64,000 bases of DNA from Microthyrium microscopicum. Taxonomy: Eukaryota; Ascomycota; Dothideomycetes; Microthyriales; Microthyriaceae. Below, one piece after another: positions 13,601 through 25,094 of this stretch; positions within the stretch are counted from its first letter, which is position 1; every line of letters begins with the position of its first letter. The notes under the pieces were generated by a model, which was not told the DNA's origin, did no database searches, and worked only from the letters and a program-made list of their open reading frames with translations. The DNA is taken from the NCBI GenBank assembly GCA_010405405.1, contig MU004231.1, positions 1,509,386 through 1,573,385 of the forward strand, written 5' to 3'. The position numbers and the translations under genes are program-made.

Positions 13601-15589
13601 TGTGGATGCGTCTTTGGATAGATTCTTGATGAGCTTCGTTTCGTTGATATGATTCCGGTCTTCATTGTAGAGAACAGCGGTTGGACTGAAGCATATCGCA
13701 AGCTTCGATTCATGAACTAGCTGACCGGCGTGCTGTCTCAGAGCAGCCATCAGGTCAGACTTGTCTGGTGAAACAGGATGTAATTGTTCGTTTTTCAAAT
13801 GGACTTCAGCTGACGCCCGATAGGTCTGGAATGAGCCTAGACTATCTTGGAAATTGCCAACATATCTTGGACCCAGAGCCTCGTAAACTTGAATCAAATC
13901 ATCGTTGATAGCATCTTGGAACAAATGGAAAGAAGCCATGGACCATTTTGAAAGGGTTTGATCACGACCTTTACGAAGAGCAATATCTGCTGGTGTGCCG
14001 AGAAATGCATGAACCGGCATAAAAGATTGAGTTGAGCCTGTCATTGACGCAAAACTCTCCGCACTCGTGTTACGCGTGGGAGGATTTGCGGGATATTGAC
14101 ATTTGATAGTTTCAACAAAAGTCCCATTGATGAAAAGAGAGGCTTTACTCGGGGTCAGCTTTCGAGAACGTCGATGTACGACAGCGATATGATACCATCG
14201 ACCTTCTTGGAAAGATACAGAGCGAAATCTTATGCTAGCTTTGACTGCATCTTTGACGGAAGTTTGTAATACTAGCTGGTGGTCATCCTTTTCAACAAAT
14301 AGTAATAAGAAGCAAGTATTTGACTTGTCAGCCGCCCCGAAAATCGTAGTATGAGAACCCTTATCAAGGTGATCAAATCGAGCCCAAGCCATGACAGTGT
14401 ATCCGTTTGTAGACGAGGGTGGAAATTGTCGGCCGATGGCTTCGAGCTCAATGGCGCTGTAGCCATGCATGGAGAGATCAAATTGAATTGTCGGTGGATG
14501 CTTTGAAGCTTTCATAGCGTGCAATGCCAAATCTGCAATCTTCTCTGATGTCGACGCATTATTGAACAGGAAATAGGCATCGTTCATGTCGTTTATGCCA
14601 TAATCCAGTAATCGCTCGATAATTCCGCGTAGCAACACTTGGAACGTGGTTCTCACGGAGATCAGAGGGGCCGCATATATCTCAAGTAATGGACGCAAAA
14701 GTCCGGACGAATGCAATGCAAGCTCATTTCTTTCGGAGGAGGTCTGAAGTTTTGCGACAACCATTGGGATGGCCAGGAGTAAAGGTATTGTTCCATGATT
14801 TGTCTCACAACTCTCTAGGAGCAGTTTCCAAAACCCAAAAATTATGGGAACAATTTCCGGATTTGCGAAGAGTTCCTTGCCGCTTACTTTGGTCAAAATG
14901 TGTTCGTCGACAACTTGTTCAGCACTTGAGACAAGCTGTAATATAGTAGGCGGATTGGAATCGGTGGATTGAGTTTCCAGTGCAGTACGCTCGCACAACT
15001 TCTGTAGACCTCTGAAAAGCCCCTTGAAAGAGTCTTCTGACGTGCCAAAGGCTAAAAGTGTGCCGAAAAGCATTTCGAGAGCTTCGAAATCTAGCTCTCC
15101 CTCTGCGTTCTTGCTTATGCCTGTTTCCATCAAGACTTTTTGCAGACTTTGCCAGCCGCCGTCTCTAATTCGGGTGGAGTATAGTCTTCGGTTTACAGGG
15201 TTCCTTTTCATAGCTTCGGAGAGGACATCGAGGGACGTCTTCATCACGTCAAAGGATTCCGTTCGTTCATCGCGAGATAGCTTGGCTGTGCCATAGAAAT
15301 CTTTCAAAGACGCAAGAACGTCAAGAATAAGCGCAAAGCCACCCAAGCGCCGAAATCCATTCTTGTATACTCCATGAGCGTCGTCATCATGAAGCAATTG
15401 GCGTAGTCTACGAAGATCGTCACATTGTATGCGGAATGTACCAAGCGAAGGGCCGGCGTTCTCCACAGCAATTGACTCGGCGAGTCCGGTGACGAGTCCG
15501 ACAAGCTCACTAGGTACTTGCTGGGTGTATGCGGCGTTGGTGGAGGCGGATGGGGCTCGGTAGACGGGGAGTGTAGAGGTTCGCTGCAT
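7666..15589 (-). CDS. BPH1: BEACH-domain protein (Bph1/LYST-type)
   Basis: Two exons, 12952-15589 and 7666-12905, with a 46-nt intron (GTAAGTG donor, CTAAC branch, TAG end), encode about 2,625 residues, a normal size for this family. Order of parts: long armadillo-like N-terminus; concanavalin/LamG-like domain at about residues 370-505; linker; PH-BEACH domain at about 1,805-1,950; BEACH domain from about 1,985 to 2,280 (NFAYLMQVNTMAGRTFND, then the FPWVLSDY segment); C-terminal WD40 repeats from about 2,310. Members are large peripheral scaffolds in vesicle trafficking; yeast Bph1 acts in cell-wall and vacuolar sorting. The first in-frame ATG after the upstream stop, at 15589, is used. The gene symbol is by architecture, not by an alignment. 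Confidence 0.93.
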
Positions 15590-17277
15590 AGTGTTGAGGA
15601 GGCCGTGGATTGCCAATTCCAGACCGAAAGGGAAATGGAGGCGAAGGAGTAGGTATCATATCTTGCATATAGTCATGTCGCAAGCCGGTGACCTCTCTGG
15701 GAGTAACCGGGAGCTAGTAGTAGAGCTTGGGACAGTAAAAGCAGAATTATTGTCAGCCTAGATGTCCTGGAGGGGGAAGGCTGTGAGGTTGAGGAATTGA
15801 AGGTGCGGCGCAGTAACTATTGGCTGGGCAGGTGTCGGGATTCAAGTGGTTTTGAAGAAGAAGACGAAGAAAATAAATAGGCGAGGCAATTGAAGGAATT
15901 AGATTTTGATTCTAGGGTAGTGTAATCATGGAGTTCAGAGCAGTGGTTGGAAGAAACAGTTGTTGGAGCTGGCTGCACTGGTGCATTTCTCAAGATCGTG
16001 CTTGCCTTATCCGAATGCATGGTAACCTCAAAAGCCAGGCACGGGCAACCCCCACTCATCAACATATGCATCGAACGTCCAAATTCCAGTACGAGGCATT
16101 GAAGCCGCTACTAAGAGCTGCATGTTAGATGAAGTAGATGCTCTACAAATTGATTATTTCAGCCTACTGTATAGGTGATATTAGGCGAGCGGGAGGCTCA
16201 AGACTTATTATGATAACAAGTCACAAGATATAACTGTGTCCAAGACATTTGACATATCAAGTTAAGGCGGAAGTTGCAACGTTATGGCAAAGGTTTAGAA
16301 GATAGCTGGGACAGAGTCATTGTACATTGATGGAATAGTTGTATGAGAGTTCTGCGACTTTGAAATGCGGCTTGCGTTGTTGGCAGAACAATGTGATAAT
16401 GGGTTGGAATTGTGATGTATGATATATCCTAGAACCCATGAAGACAAGTAGTCCTTTGGTAGGTTGAAGCAGTGAGTGATGATTCAATGTTAGCATGTAA
16501 CAGTTGGACGGGATTGTATCATGCCCCTCGTGGGAGTCGTGGCAGGGGCTCTTGAGGTACGGACAAGTATCGCGTGCTTCAGGGTCCGACTTGCAATGCA
16601 TTGCGGAACCAACAACTAGTAATGTTATGTCATGATAGATATATCGGATAACGATAACATAAAGCGGTCAAGAGTGGTGCGGAAATATAAGGTTATTAGC
16701 ATAAACGACTTGAAGAGGATCCGGGAGGCCAGACTGGGAAGGAGGATGATGTTTCAGTAATGACTTGGTTCCAGACACGGAAAGGACAGAGATGGTCGAC
16801 TGTTGATTCTTGCGAAAGCAAAGAGCTGGCGCTTCAGATGTTGTCGACTTCAGAAACCCAGTGTTGCATGCCTGCGCTCTGTGCCTCTCTATCATCAAGA
16901 CTAAAGTCAAGAAATCTGGCTGTGCATCCTAAGACGACACGACGAGTCAGTAGTCAGTCAGTCAGTCAGTTTGTCCATGCCGCGCTTGCAGTCACGAGAA
17001 GCGTCATCTGGCCCAGCCTCGCCATCATCGCCGCCACGGTCCATTGAAACACTCTAGACTGCAATTGATCATTCCTAACAAGCTTCGCCCCAATGACTGG
17101 CCTGCTGAGAGACTGATCAGCCAACCATTTTGCTTAGTAATCCTTTTTATCGTCTGAAACAAAAGCTAGCGCGCCAAGACCATCAGCCTAGCAACGGGTT
17201 CCTTCGCTCCTTCCAACACAGACACAGCACACGACTGCCTGGTGCCTCCTTCCTCAGCCTGTCTGTGCCTCGATGTT
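15590..17277. other. Intergenic region upstream of BEACH and protease genes
   Basis: A divergent promoter region of about 1.9 kb lies between the minus-strand BEACH gene and the plus-strand protease; this entry covers the part up to the pyrimidine-rich tract. Small frames (for example 16317-16601 minus and 16760-17047 plus) have no support. A short GTCA microsatellite lies inside it. Confidence 0.4.
16953..16970. repeat. (GTCA)n microsatellite
   Basis: About four and a half perfect GTCA units in a row, preceded by two imperfect copies. It sits in noncoding DNA about 500 bp upstream of the protease start. Confidence 0.8.
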
Positions 17278-17440
17278 GGTCGCTACTGCCCTTAACCTCC
17301 GTTCCATCCCCGCCCCAGCCGACTTGCTTCTTGCCTCATATCCTCCCTCTCCCTTCTCTCATCCTTATCATCCCCCCATTTCCCCATCTCATACATAATC
17401 TCTCCTTCTTCTCATCTAAACTATACTCCATTTTCATTCC
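17278..17440 (+). promoter_or_regulatory. Pyrimidine-rich core promoter/leader
   Basis: A strongly C/T-rich tract on the coding strand runs to within about 40 bp of the protease ATG. Such CT-rich tracts are common around transcription starts of highly expressed fungal genes. No TATA box is evident next to it. The exact start site cannot be seen from sequence. Confidence 0.45.
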
Positions 17441-17479
17441 CTTTGTTCATCATACATACACAACTCCTCCGGCACCATC

Positions 17480-19189
17480 ATGAAGGTAGCCGCCTTCTCA
17501 CTCACTGTGCTCGGCCTTGCCGCTGCGTCACCATTCAAATCACATCAAGTCAAAGAGAACCCCGTTCTCTCGGCTCTCAACAGCAAGCCTATTCCAAACT
17601 CGTACATTGTCAAGTTCAAGAACCACGTAAATCACCAAGATGCAAAGGCTCACCACGACTGGGTCCACGCTCTACACATTCAGACTCAGAACCAGCGGTT
17701 AGAGCTCCGGAAGCGTTCACACATTCCAATCATCGGCGATGTCGATTTCAATGGTCTCAAGCACACATACAACATTGCCAATAGCTTTCTCGGTTATTCT
17801 GGTCACTTTGATGATCAAGTTCTCAATCAACTGAGACAACACCCCGACGTAAGTTGCTATCTCATGCTATCACGCATAGCTGCCTACCCTGTGGCGAATG
17901 CCGCGGGGAGCTCACCCCTGTAACCAATCAAAGCTAACACCCAATTATAGATCGAGTATATTGAACAGGACTCTGAAGTTCACTCCATGCTCCCCGCTGA
18001 TGTTTCTGCCGATAAGAACGCTACCATCGAAAAGGGAGCTCCATGGGGCTTGGCAAGAATCTCACATCGAGAAGGCCTTTCCTTTGGTACATTTAACAAG
18101 TATCTCTACGCCGGCGACGGTGGCGAGGGTGTTGATGTCTATGTTATTGATACTGGTACCAACACCGAACACGTCGACTTTGAAGGTCGCGCTCGCTGGG
18201 GAAAGACTATCCCAAGTGGTGATGAAGATGCTGATGGCAACGGCCACGGCACTCATTGCTCCGGTACCATTGCCGGAAAGAAGTATGGTGTCGCAAAAAA
18301 GGCCAACGTTGTCGCCGTCAAGGTTCTCCGCTCCAACGGCTCTGGCTCCATGTCCGACGTCGTAAAGGGTGTTGAATTCGCTGTCGAGGCTCACGGTGAT
18401 GCTATGGCTGCCGCAAAGGCTGGCAAGAAAAAGGGTTTCAAGGGCTCTGCTGCCAACATGAGCTTGGGTGGTGGAAAATCCCCAACTCTCGATATGGCTG
18501 TCAACGCCGCTGTCGATGCTGGTATTCACTTTGCCGTTGCCGCTGGTAACGATAATGCTGATGCTTGCAACTACTCTCCTGCTTCTGCTGAGAAGCCCGT
18601 CACCGTCGGTGCCTCTACCCTCTCTGATGATCGTGCCTACTTCTCCAATTTCGGAAAGTGCACCGACATCTTCGCCCCAGGTCTCAACATTCAATCCACC
18701 TGGATTGGCAGCAAATACGCCATCAACACTATCTCTGGTACTTCCATGGCTTCCCCACATATTGCTGGTCTCCTCGCCTACTATCTTTCTCTTCAACCAG
18801 CCAAGGACTCTGCATACACTGTTGCTGAGATCTCACCAAAGGACTTGAAGAAGACCATCATCTCCATTGGTACCAAGGGTGTCCTAGCTGATATCCCAAG
18901 TGGCACACCAAATGTCCTCGCCTGGAACGGTGGTGGATCCAGCAACTACTCTGATATTGTTGGCAAGGGTGGTTACACCTTAACCAAGGAGGCTGAGATT
19001 GTCAAGGCCCTCCCAGTTGACGCTGAGTTTGAAGTCCCAGATGTTTCTGAAATCAAGATCATCATTGAGAAGGCTGGCTCAGATGTTCGTCGTGGTGGAC
19101 GCAACATGGAGAAGAAGCTTGAGCGTGTGGTTGACGAGATTGAGGAATTTATCCATGATGAGATCAAGGAACTCCTCGCTGACTTTTGA
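17480..19189 (+). CDS. PRB1: Vacuolar subtilisin-like serine protease (cerevisin type)
   Basis: Exons 17480-17848 and 17951-19189 (102-nt intron, GTAAGT donor, GCTAAC branch) give 535 residues. A signal peptide (first about 16 residues) is followed by an inhibitor I9 propeptide (NSYIVKFK... to IEYIEQDSEVHS), whose end is recovered only by the splice. The S8 domain shows the catalytic triad: Asp190 (VIDTGTN), His222 (GHGTHC) and Ser388 (GTSMASPH), with oxyanion Asn323 (AAGND). A C-terminal tail of about 70 residues, acidic and helical, follows the catalytic domain. The propeptide plus tail pattern matches fungal vacuolar proteinase B (PrbA/Alp2/cerevisin), which matures vacuolar hydrolases and acts in autophagy. 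Secretion rather than vacuolar location cannot be excluded. Confidence 0.95.
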
Positions 19190-19832
19190 ACAAGTCATGT
19201 CTGTTAAGCATAGTTTTATATACATACCATTTGTACGGCTATAGCTGCTGGTTCGCGTCACTGTATGGATTTTGCAGCATAGACTGATTGGTTGCATAAT
19301 ACTCCCGCGATGCACCATTGTTTGCATTGATCATTTTTCCTTTTGTATTTGTCTCTGGACAGGTCGTCTTTGGATTGGACCGGTCATGCAACAGACGCTC
19401 CATTGTACCATCCTTTCTAGAATTAGTTCTAACTGTAGTAGCAGGAGCCAATGGAAACATCTCGAATTCAACGCAACGTCCTTTACTATCCTGAAATGAT
19501 TAAGATTTTGTCCCATCGGCGCTGCCATAGTTGTTCCAGCTCTTACTACATATAACGAGCGCTCACCCCTTGACAACCCTCTTATGCCATGATCTTACCC
19601 TGCTTAATACAAGAAGGCAGCCACAATAGCCTCCTTTTGGCTCTATCATCTCCTACTCTGTTTACCTTCCCGTCTTCTTGCTTCCCATCTCATACTTTTA
19701 TCGTCAGAGGCAAGCCATCTCATCAGAGCATGGATAGGTTTCATCTTCCATCTTTTCGGTTGCCTTGAAACTCTTCACAGTCGCTAAGTCGCTCTATCGG
19801 AAATTTTGCATAATCGTTGCTCTCAGTTCTCC
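19190..19832. other. Intergenic, 0.64 kb
   Basis: This spacer holds the 3' region of the protease gene and the promoter and leader of the large disordered protein; the last 150 bases are pyrimidine-rich. Nothing else is seen. Confidence 0.4.
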
Positions 19833-22800
19833 ATGGTTCAATCAACACTTTCTCTTCGTCGGACAAAGTCTGTTTCTTCAGTATCGAATCCGTCTCGACA
19901 TTCTTTAACTATTAGGGATCCGCTCTTGACTGCACGAAATCCGCCCAACAGTTCACGAGAGCCCCTCACGCATTCGCGAGAGTTACTCAACACTTTGCAA
20001 GAACCGCTCAAAGCTGGACCGCGGGACGCAAGGGATCCGCTCAGCCCCAAAAGTCAACATCACGCTCAAGTTGCTGCCACTACGGCGTTTGAACGAGCCC
20101 GCAGTCGCGAGCATCTTCGCTCTGCGGCTGATGGTAACTCCAGACCAGGCTCTCGGGCTAGAGCTGGTTCTTCAGCAGCGGTCATGACAAGCTCACCAGC
20201 GACAATCTTTCCACCTGCAGCAAGAAATGGCCCAACTACACCAGTGAGGGGTGTCCATCGTCCAAGAGATAGTCTAGATTTGTTGCCTGTTCCGGATCGT
20301 ATGCCTGGGCCGAATCGTCGACGAAGCATACAGACATTACCAACTATGGAGATATTACATGAAACTAGCCCAAGTATGGATACCTTGCCAAAATACTCTC
20401 CTGGCCTGCGTCACGCCACCAGTCGCCAAAGCATTGGTGGACGCAGCCTTGTTTCTGTCCCTGAATCCTCTATCCAGCCTCATGTTCGGTCTTCCAGCCG
20501 ACGACCAAATCCAAAGGTCAATATCGTCAGCGAGGATGGATCTGGTCTCTCTGTTCCGGGACTACGCCCAACACGTTCTTTTCGACGAACGTTGAGAAAT
20601 GAAGAACCTGGTTTAAAGCCACCAACAAAGCTTGTATCACACTATTCTGGCACTACCGCGATCGAAAGTATTCCTCTCATCAATCCACCAACTGATGCCC
20701 CGACTCAGAATTCTGACCACTCACCATTTTGCTTTCCCCAAGTCCGCAAGTCTAAATCAATGTATACATGGGGCACCAATGCCAACAACTCACAGCAATC
20801 AAACCCTGGTCATCCATCTATAGGAAGCAATAGCAGACGCAGTAAAGAAAACACTCCGTTTGCCTCACCCTTCAGTTCTCGCATTGGTCGGCATAGCCCA
20901 GCGCCTGCCTACTCGTCCCTCCGTAACGGCACGCTCGCAGCGTCCAGTCCACTGCGAGACACAACAACCACCAATATTGACGAAACGACTCTTACAACTC
21001 GCAAAATCCGGCACCGCGCATCTTTCATGTTCACGCCCTTCCGCAAACGTGATGCCTCCAAGACGTCAACCCTCAACACATCTCCGCCTACTGGCATTAC
21101 TGCCAGCGAAGCCACTAGCCGTAAAGTGTCCGCCACCAGTTCCCGCAAGGTATCTGCTACACTACGAGACAAACTGCGCCGCTACTTCCGCAAACCGTCC
21201 CTTACGCCCAGCACCACCTCCACGACTGGCGGTGGTATTCCCGCGCAGCACATCACAGCGAGCCGCCCGCACTTTAGCACGCACAATCTCTCTCCACTGC
21301 CCACTGACCTAGTCCCACCCGTCGGTGCGCACGCCATCGTGGACGCTCATCTACGAGCATCCAGCACGATTGCAGATCCCTTTAGCGCCAGCCGTGGCAG
21401 TACGCCAACACCAGATTCAAATCAACAACACCTCCTCTCTGTATCATTGACAGAACATCGACATATTACTGCAGAAAGCAGCCGCGTGACTAGCTGGGCA
21501 GACAGCAGTATCGCTGGCACCGTGACCAGCGGCGGAAATGATCTTTATGGTGGACTGGATGCCATCGTTGAAGATACACCGCGTCAAAACACAAAAGATC
21601 GAGACACACCAGATCCCTATAGCCCTGAACGACTCGGTGAGCTACTTCTTGCGAAAAGTCGTCGTGGTCGGGCTGGGAGTTTAGGAAATAGCTTTCTGAA
21701 GCGGTTGATTCGGCGACCTGGTGCGAGTAGCCAGACTACACTTGACGACCCCGAGCAGAGTCTACTAGATGCCCTTCCATCCCTGGACACGCACATTCCC
21801 TCGGAGCCCCGTGCCTTCGTTGGTGGTGCAGAGCCAGCCTACGACACTCTGCCCTCCCCACGTCGGCGTGCCAGCTTATTACAGTTCGCGAGTTGGCGGC
21901 ATACCAAGCCAACAATACGAAGTATCTCACCAGAATCTGAACACGAAGAAGCATCGCAGCCAGCCAGCGCAATGGGCTCACTAAGTTCACGCCCCGGCTC
22001 AAGACCTGGATCGCGCAATGTAATCAGACGCAAACCGCTGCCTGTAGCGGTGGCGCCAGAATTGAAGTTAGTGCCGCCGAGTAATGCTCCGCAAGGACTT
22101 TTCTTTCCGAGAAGTCCCATCAGTCCTACGCATGGACGGCACTTGAGGCTAGGAGGAGAGGAAGATGCTCGGACACATATTGAGAGCTCCGTTGTTGAGA
22201 CACATGGTGGAGTTGGCTTTACGCCGCTCGTCAGACCTGATGAGAATCGTGGGTATGGCGTGGTTAGTCCGAGTGTGTATAGCCAACCTAGCGGTATGGA
22301 GAGTCGGGAGGTGTTGGCTGTCATCAATGAGGGCACGCGGGACGAGGGACAGGGTTCGGTTGATTTAGTGGGGGAGAAGAGTAGGACGAAACCGCATCTT
22401 AATCCAAGTGTGGATTGGACTTCGTGGTTGCGAAAGGAGGTGGCGGAACTCAGTGAGAGTATGCCTGGTGGAGAAGGACTGTCTATTTCGGAGTTCTCGG
22501 GTGATGTTATGACGAGTACGCCGCCACGAGGTCAGCGTAACCAGAGTCTGAGAACTGATAATACGGGATTGGATACTGGTCTTGGTAACTTTACTGAGCT
22601 GGAGACTGGGTTTGAGGATGAGACAATCATGCAGCTCGACAAAGGCAAGCAACCGGCTGTCATGGACGATTTGGACGATGCTACGGTCGCGACGAATATC
22701 CCTTTGCCTGAGTCCTCGATACAATTGACTTTGCCAGCTACACCAAAGGATCAGGGACCGAGAGCCATCTTTTTGGGTGGCAGTAGTGGACGATCTAGTC

Positions 22801-24257
22801 GGGTCATGAATGATCGATTCCCGATGATTGATACTGGCGGTCCTTCGTCGAGAAAGGGATCTCCTGTCTCTGCCAAAGGAAAGAATGACAAGAGCAAGCC
22901 ATCTACACCTCTCGCTGGTTCCAGTTCTGGATCCAGTTCTCGCTTGAGTAGCCCCGGAACAGACAGCGGTGCCAGTGTTGGCAGTGTGGCAAAGATGGCC
23001 AAGAAGACTAAGAAGAAGTCCCGACTTGGACCAAATCCTCCCTCTTCCCCAGAAGAGAAGATTGCTGTGGACTCTGAGATTGATCACACCAAGCCCAAGG
23101 GCAAAGAAAACGTCAGACCCGTATCAACGCCTATTGTGTCCAAGAACATTGTCCTCAGCACTTCAACGCCAGACCATCAACAAGCACGCAACAATTCTCC
23201 GTTTGCGAAAACGCCCTTCCCACATTCTGTCTCCGCCCTCCCCTTGGCCCAATATACAACATCAAGTCCAACTAGTATTGCTGAAGCTCGCTTCTCCAAG
23301 ACCTTTAGCAAACACCGTCCACCTTTCCACTCGCTCGCCACGCTTGGAGCCTCCAGCTTCCACACAGCGCGCCAGAGTCCATTCACCGGCAGCATCGACA
23401 GCAGCCCGTCGAATCGCGATACACCAGTCCCAACGCCAGGCCGCTACGACGACTCTCCTCAAGTCTCTGAGCATGCTGGCTGTGCTGTTGGTCCTAACAC
23501 GCCCGAATACCCATCTCAGCGTGCATCCGTACAGCGTGAAGCATCTCTCGACATTGCCGCCGGGACGCCTAGCGTGGAACCAATATCTCTACTCTCACAC
23601 AACAGCGGCCCATCAATGTGCAGTCTAAGCAGCGATTTCACCCTCCTCGAGTTACTACGCGGACCATACCGCGATATTCTTGGCGGATCCATGTCCAACT
23701 TGACACTTCCCTCCGCAAACTCTTCCCCAGATACACGTACCGCGAACATAGATAGTAACCAGCAGCCTTTCAATAACGACATATATACCAATACCACCAC
23801 AACCACCAACGCCAGCACTTCAACCACCACCAACATCAATACAAGCACCTCCAACAACATCAATACCACACCCACATTCATCCACGCCACACAATTCAGA
23901 CCAAAACCCCAACGCGCCCAAACCCAATCCTCACCAACAATCTCCGTCTCCAACAACAAAGAAAACACCACACCCTTCTTACCGCCCCGCTACCATCCGC
24001 GTCGTGGCCCATCTGCTAGTCCCTCACAGCGTCTTCCACCTACGCCATTACGTGTGACGCCGACGAGAGCTGCAAGAGGTAATGGGAGTCGTATTCCAGT
24101 AAAAGTTGGCGAGTCAAGTCCTCAGCAGTCGAGTGCACAGAGATCTGCCGCTCAACAACGGTCCGGCGGGCAGCGGTTGGCGGAGGAGTGGTTGAAGGGT
24201 CGACGGGGAGATGGGGGTGAGAGTGAAGGGAATGCTAGTATGGGTGCGTTTTTGTAA
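19833..24257 (+). CDS. Large intrinsically disordered Ser/Pro/Thr-rich protein
   Basis: A single uninterrupted frame of 1,474 residues starting at ATG 19833; the frame is open slightly further upstream but without an ATG. It has no recognisable domain. Composition is Ser, Pro, Thr and Arg rich, with many SP/TP sites, basic patches (RHRASFMFTPFRKRD; KLRRYFRKPS near DNA 21,170; FLKRLIRRPG near 21,695) and a WTSWLRKEVAEL segment near 22,420. An Asn/Thr low-complexity run lies at about residues 1,313-1,351. The N-terminus repeats short RDPL/REPL words. This resembles a phospho-regulated scaffold or cytoskeletal/polarity protein, but I do not recognise the family. The absence of introns over 4.4 kb, in a window where most genes have them, is notable. 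Confidence 0.85.
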   Translation: MVQSTLSLRRTKSVSSVSNPSRHSLTIRDPLLTARNPPNSSREPLTHSRELLNTLQEPLKAGPRDARDPLSPKSQHHAQVAATTAFERARSREHLRSAADGNSRPGSRARAGSSAAVMTSSPATIFPPAARNGPTTPVRGVHRPRDSLDLLPVPDRMPGPNRRRSIQTLPTMEILHETSPSMDTLPKYSPGLRHATSRQSIGGRSLVSVPESSIQPHVRSSSRRPNPKVNIVSEDGSGLSVPGLRPTRSFRRTLRNEEPGLKPPTKLVSHYSGTTAIESIPLINPPTDAPTQNSDHSPFCFPQVRKSKSMYTWGTNANNSQQSNPGHPSIGSNSRRSKENTPFASPFSSRIGRHSPAPAYSSLRNGTLAASSPLRDTTTTNIDETTLTTRKIRHRASFMFTPFRKRDASKTSTLNTSPPTGITASEATSRKVSATSSRKVSATLRDKLRRYFRKPSLTPSTTSTTGGGIPAQHITASRPHFSTHNLSPLPTDLVPPVGAHAIVDAHLRASSTIADPFSASRGSTPTPDSNQQHLLSVSLTEHRHITAESSRVTSWADSSIAGTVTSGGNDLYGGLDAIVEDTPRQNTKDRDTPDPYSPERLGELLLAKSRRGRAGSLGNSFLKRLIRRPGASSQTTLDDPEQSLLDALPSLDTHIPSEPRAFVGGAEPAYDTLPSPRRRASLLQFASWRHTKPTIRSISPESEHEEASQPASAMGSLSSRPGSRPGSRNVIRRKPLPVAVAPELKLVPPSNAPQGLFFPRSPISPTHGRHLRLGGEEDARTHIESSVVETHGGVGFTPLVRPDENRGYGVVSPSVYSQPSGMESREVLAVINEGTRDEGQGSVDLVGEKSRTKPHLNPSVDWTSWLRKEVAELSESMPGGEGLSISEFSGDVMTSTPPRGQRNQSLRTDNTGLDTGLGNFTELETGFEDETIMQLDKGKQPAVMDDLDDATVATNIPLPESSIQLTLPATPKDQGPRAIFLGGSSGRSSRVMNDRFPMIDTGGPSSRKGSPVSAKGKNDKSKPSTPLAGSSSGSSSRLSSPGTDSGASVGSVAKMAKKTKKKSRLGPNPPSSPEEKIAVDSEIDHTKPKGKENVRPVSTPIVSKNIVLSTSTPDHQQARNNSPFAKTPFPHSVSALPLAQYTTSSPTSIAEARFSKTFSKHRPPFHSLATLGASSFHTARQSPFTGSIDSSPSNRDTPVPTPGRYDDSPQVSEHAGCAVGPNTPEYPSQRASVQREASLDIAAGTPSVEPISLLSHNSGPSMCSLSSDFTLLELLRGPYRDILGGSMSNLTLPSANSSPDTRTANIDSNQQPFNNDIYTNTTTTTNASTSTTTNINTSTSNNINTTPTFIHATQFRPKPQRAQTQSSPTISVSNNKENTTPFLPPRYHPRRGPSASPSQRLPPTPLRVTPTRAARGNGSRIPVKVGESSPQQSSAQRSAAQQRSGGQRLAEEWLKGRRGDGGESEGNASMGAFL

Positions 24258-25094
24258 TGTTTATTTTGGAGAGGGGGTTAGCGATTATGAGAGTATGGAT
24301 ATTGACTGGTAGGGTATAAGGGGAGGAGTAGTTGGGTAATGGGTTTGGTCTGTAGAGTATGGTGCTGGGTCACGTCACTGGACGATCATGAGATGGTTAT
24401 TGTCTATATGGATATGTTGGTTTGTTATTGAAGTAGGAATTCGATGCGTGCTTTCTATACTTGGTTGTGGTATGTTGGTAGTTGGTTCGTGGCTCTCCAT
24501 CTTCGCGAAATCGGCTTCAGCAATGGCCACACATACCTTAGGTACCCATCCACGTAGCAACCGACGGACAAAATTACTGGCGTGCCCCTATTGGCTTCGC
24601 TGGATCTCATAAGCTACGTTCTATAGTCGAGTGCGTTATTACCCATTGAATACATTAAACAATAATCAGATTACTGTGTAAGATAGAGAGTAAAGCATTC
24701 TGTTGGCATAAGCTACGATATAACATACTATAGCTAATAGGAGCGCGATAGTTATTTTGTCAACCCGTTAGGACCCTTTTCTAAATAATTTTGATAGTGT
24801 TAGCCAATTATGTATGTAGAGTTTTTATAAATGTTAGGACAAATTGTGCTTGAAAATTCAACAAAAAATCGATTCATTATTCATATTCAAAGAATTTCTT
24901 TGAAAAGACAATACAGTATATTCATAACTTTTTGTGAACAAATCAAATGTTCTTCTTTCAACCAAGGTAGTAACCAAGCCGAAGCAATTTTCCGTAGCTT
25001 TAATTGACGGAAAAGCACACAATTTTGCAAATCCCTACATCGTAGTGGGATACTTGTAAGCTCCTTCTGGTTTGAGAGCTGACAATGAATGGTT
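24258..25094. other. AT-rich intergenic, 0.84 kb
   Basis: Two genes converge here, so it should contain both 3' ends. It becomes markedly AT-rich after 24,640. A possible short inverted repeat (CCTATTGGCT near 24,587 against AGCTAATAGG near 24,732) is too weak to call an element. Confidence 0.4.

Noticed and set aside
24587-24741. Short inverted repeat CCTATTGGCT / AGCTAATAGG
   Set aside because: Ten bases with a mismatch and no target duplication; expected by chance in AT-rich DNA.
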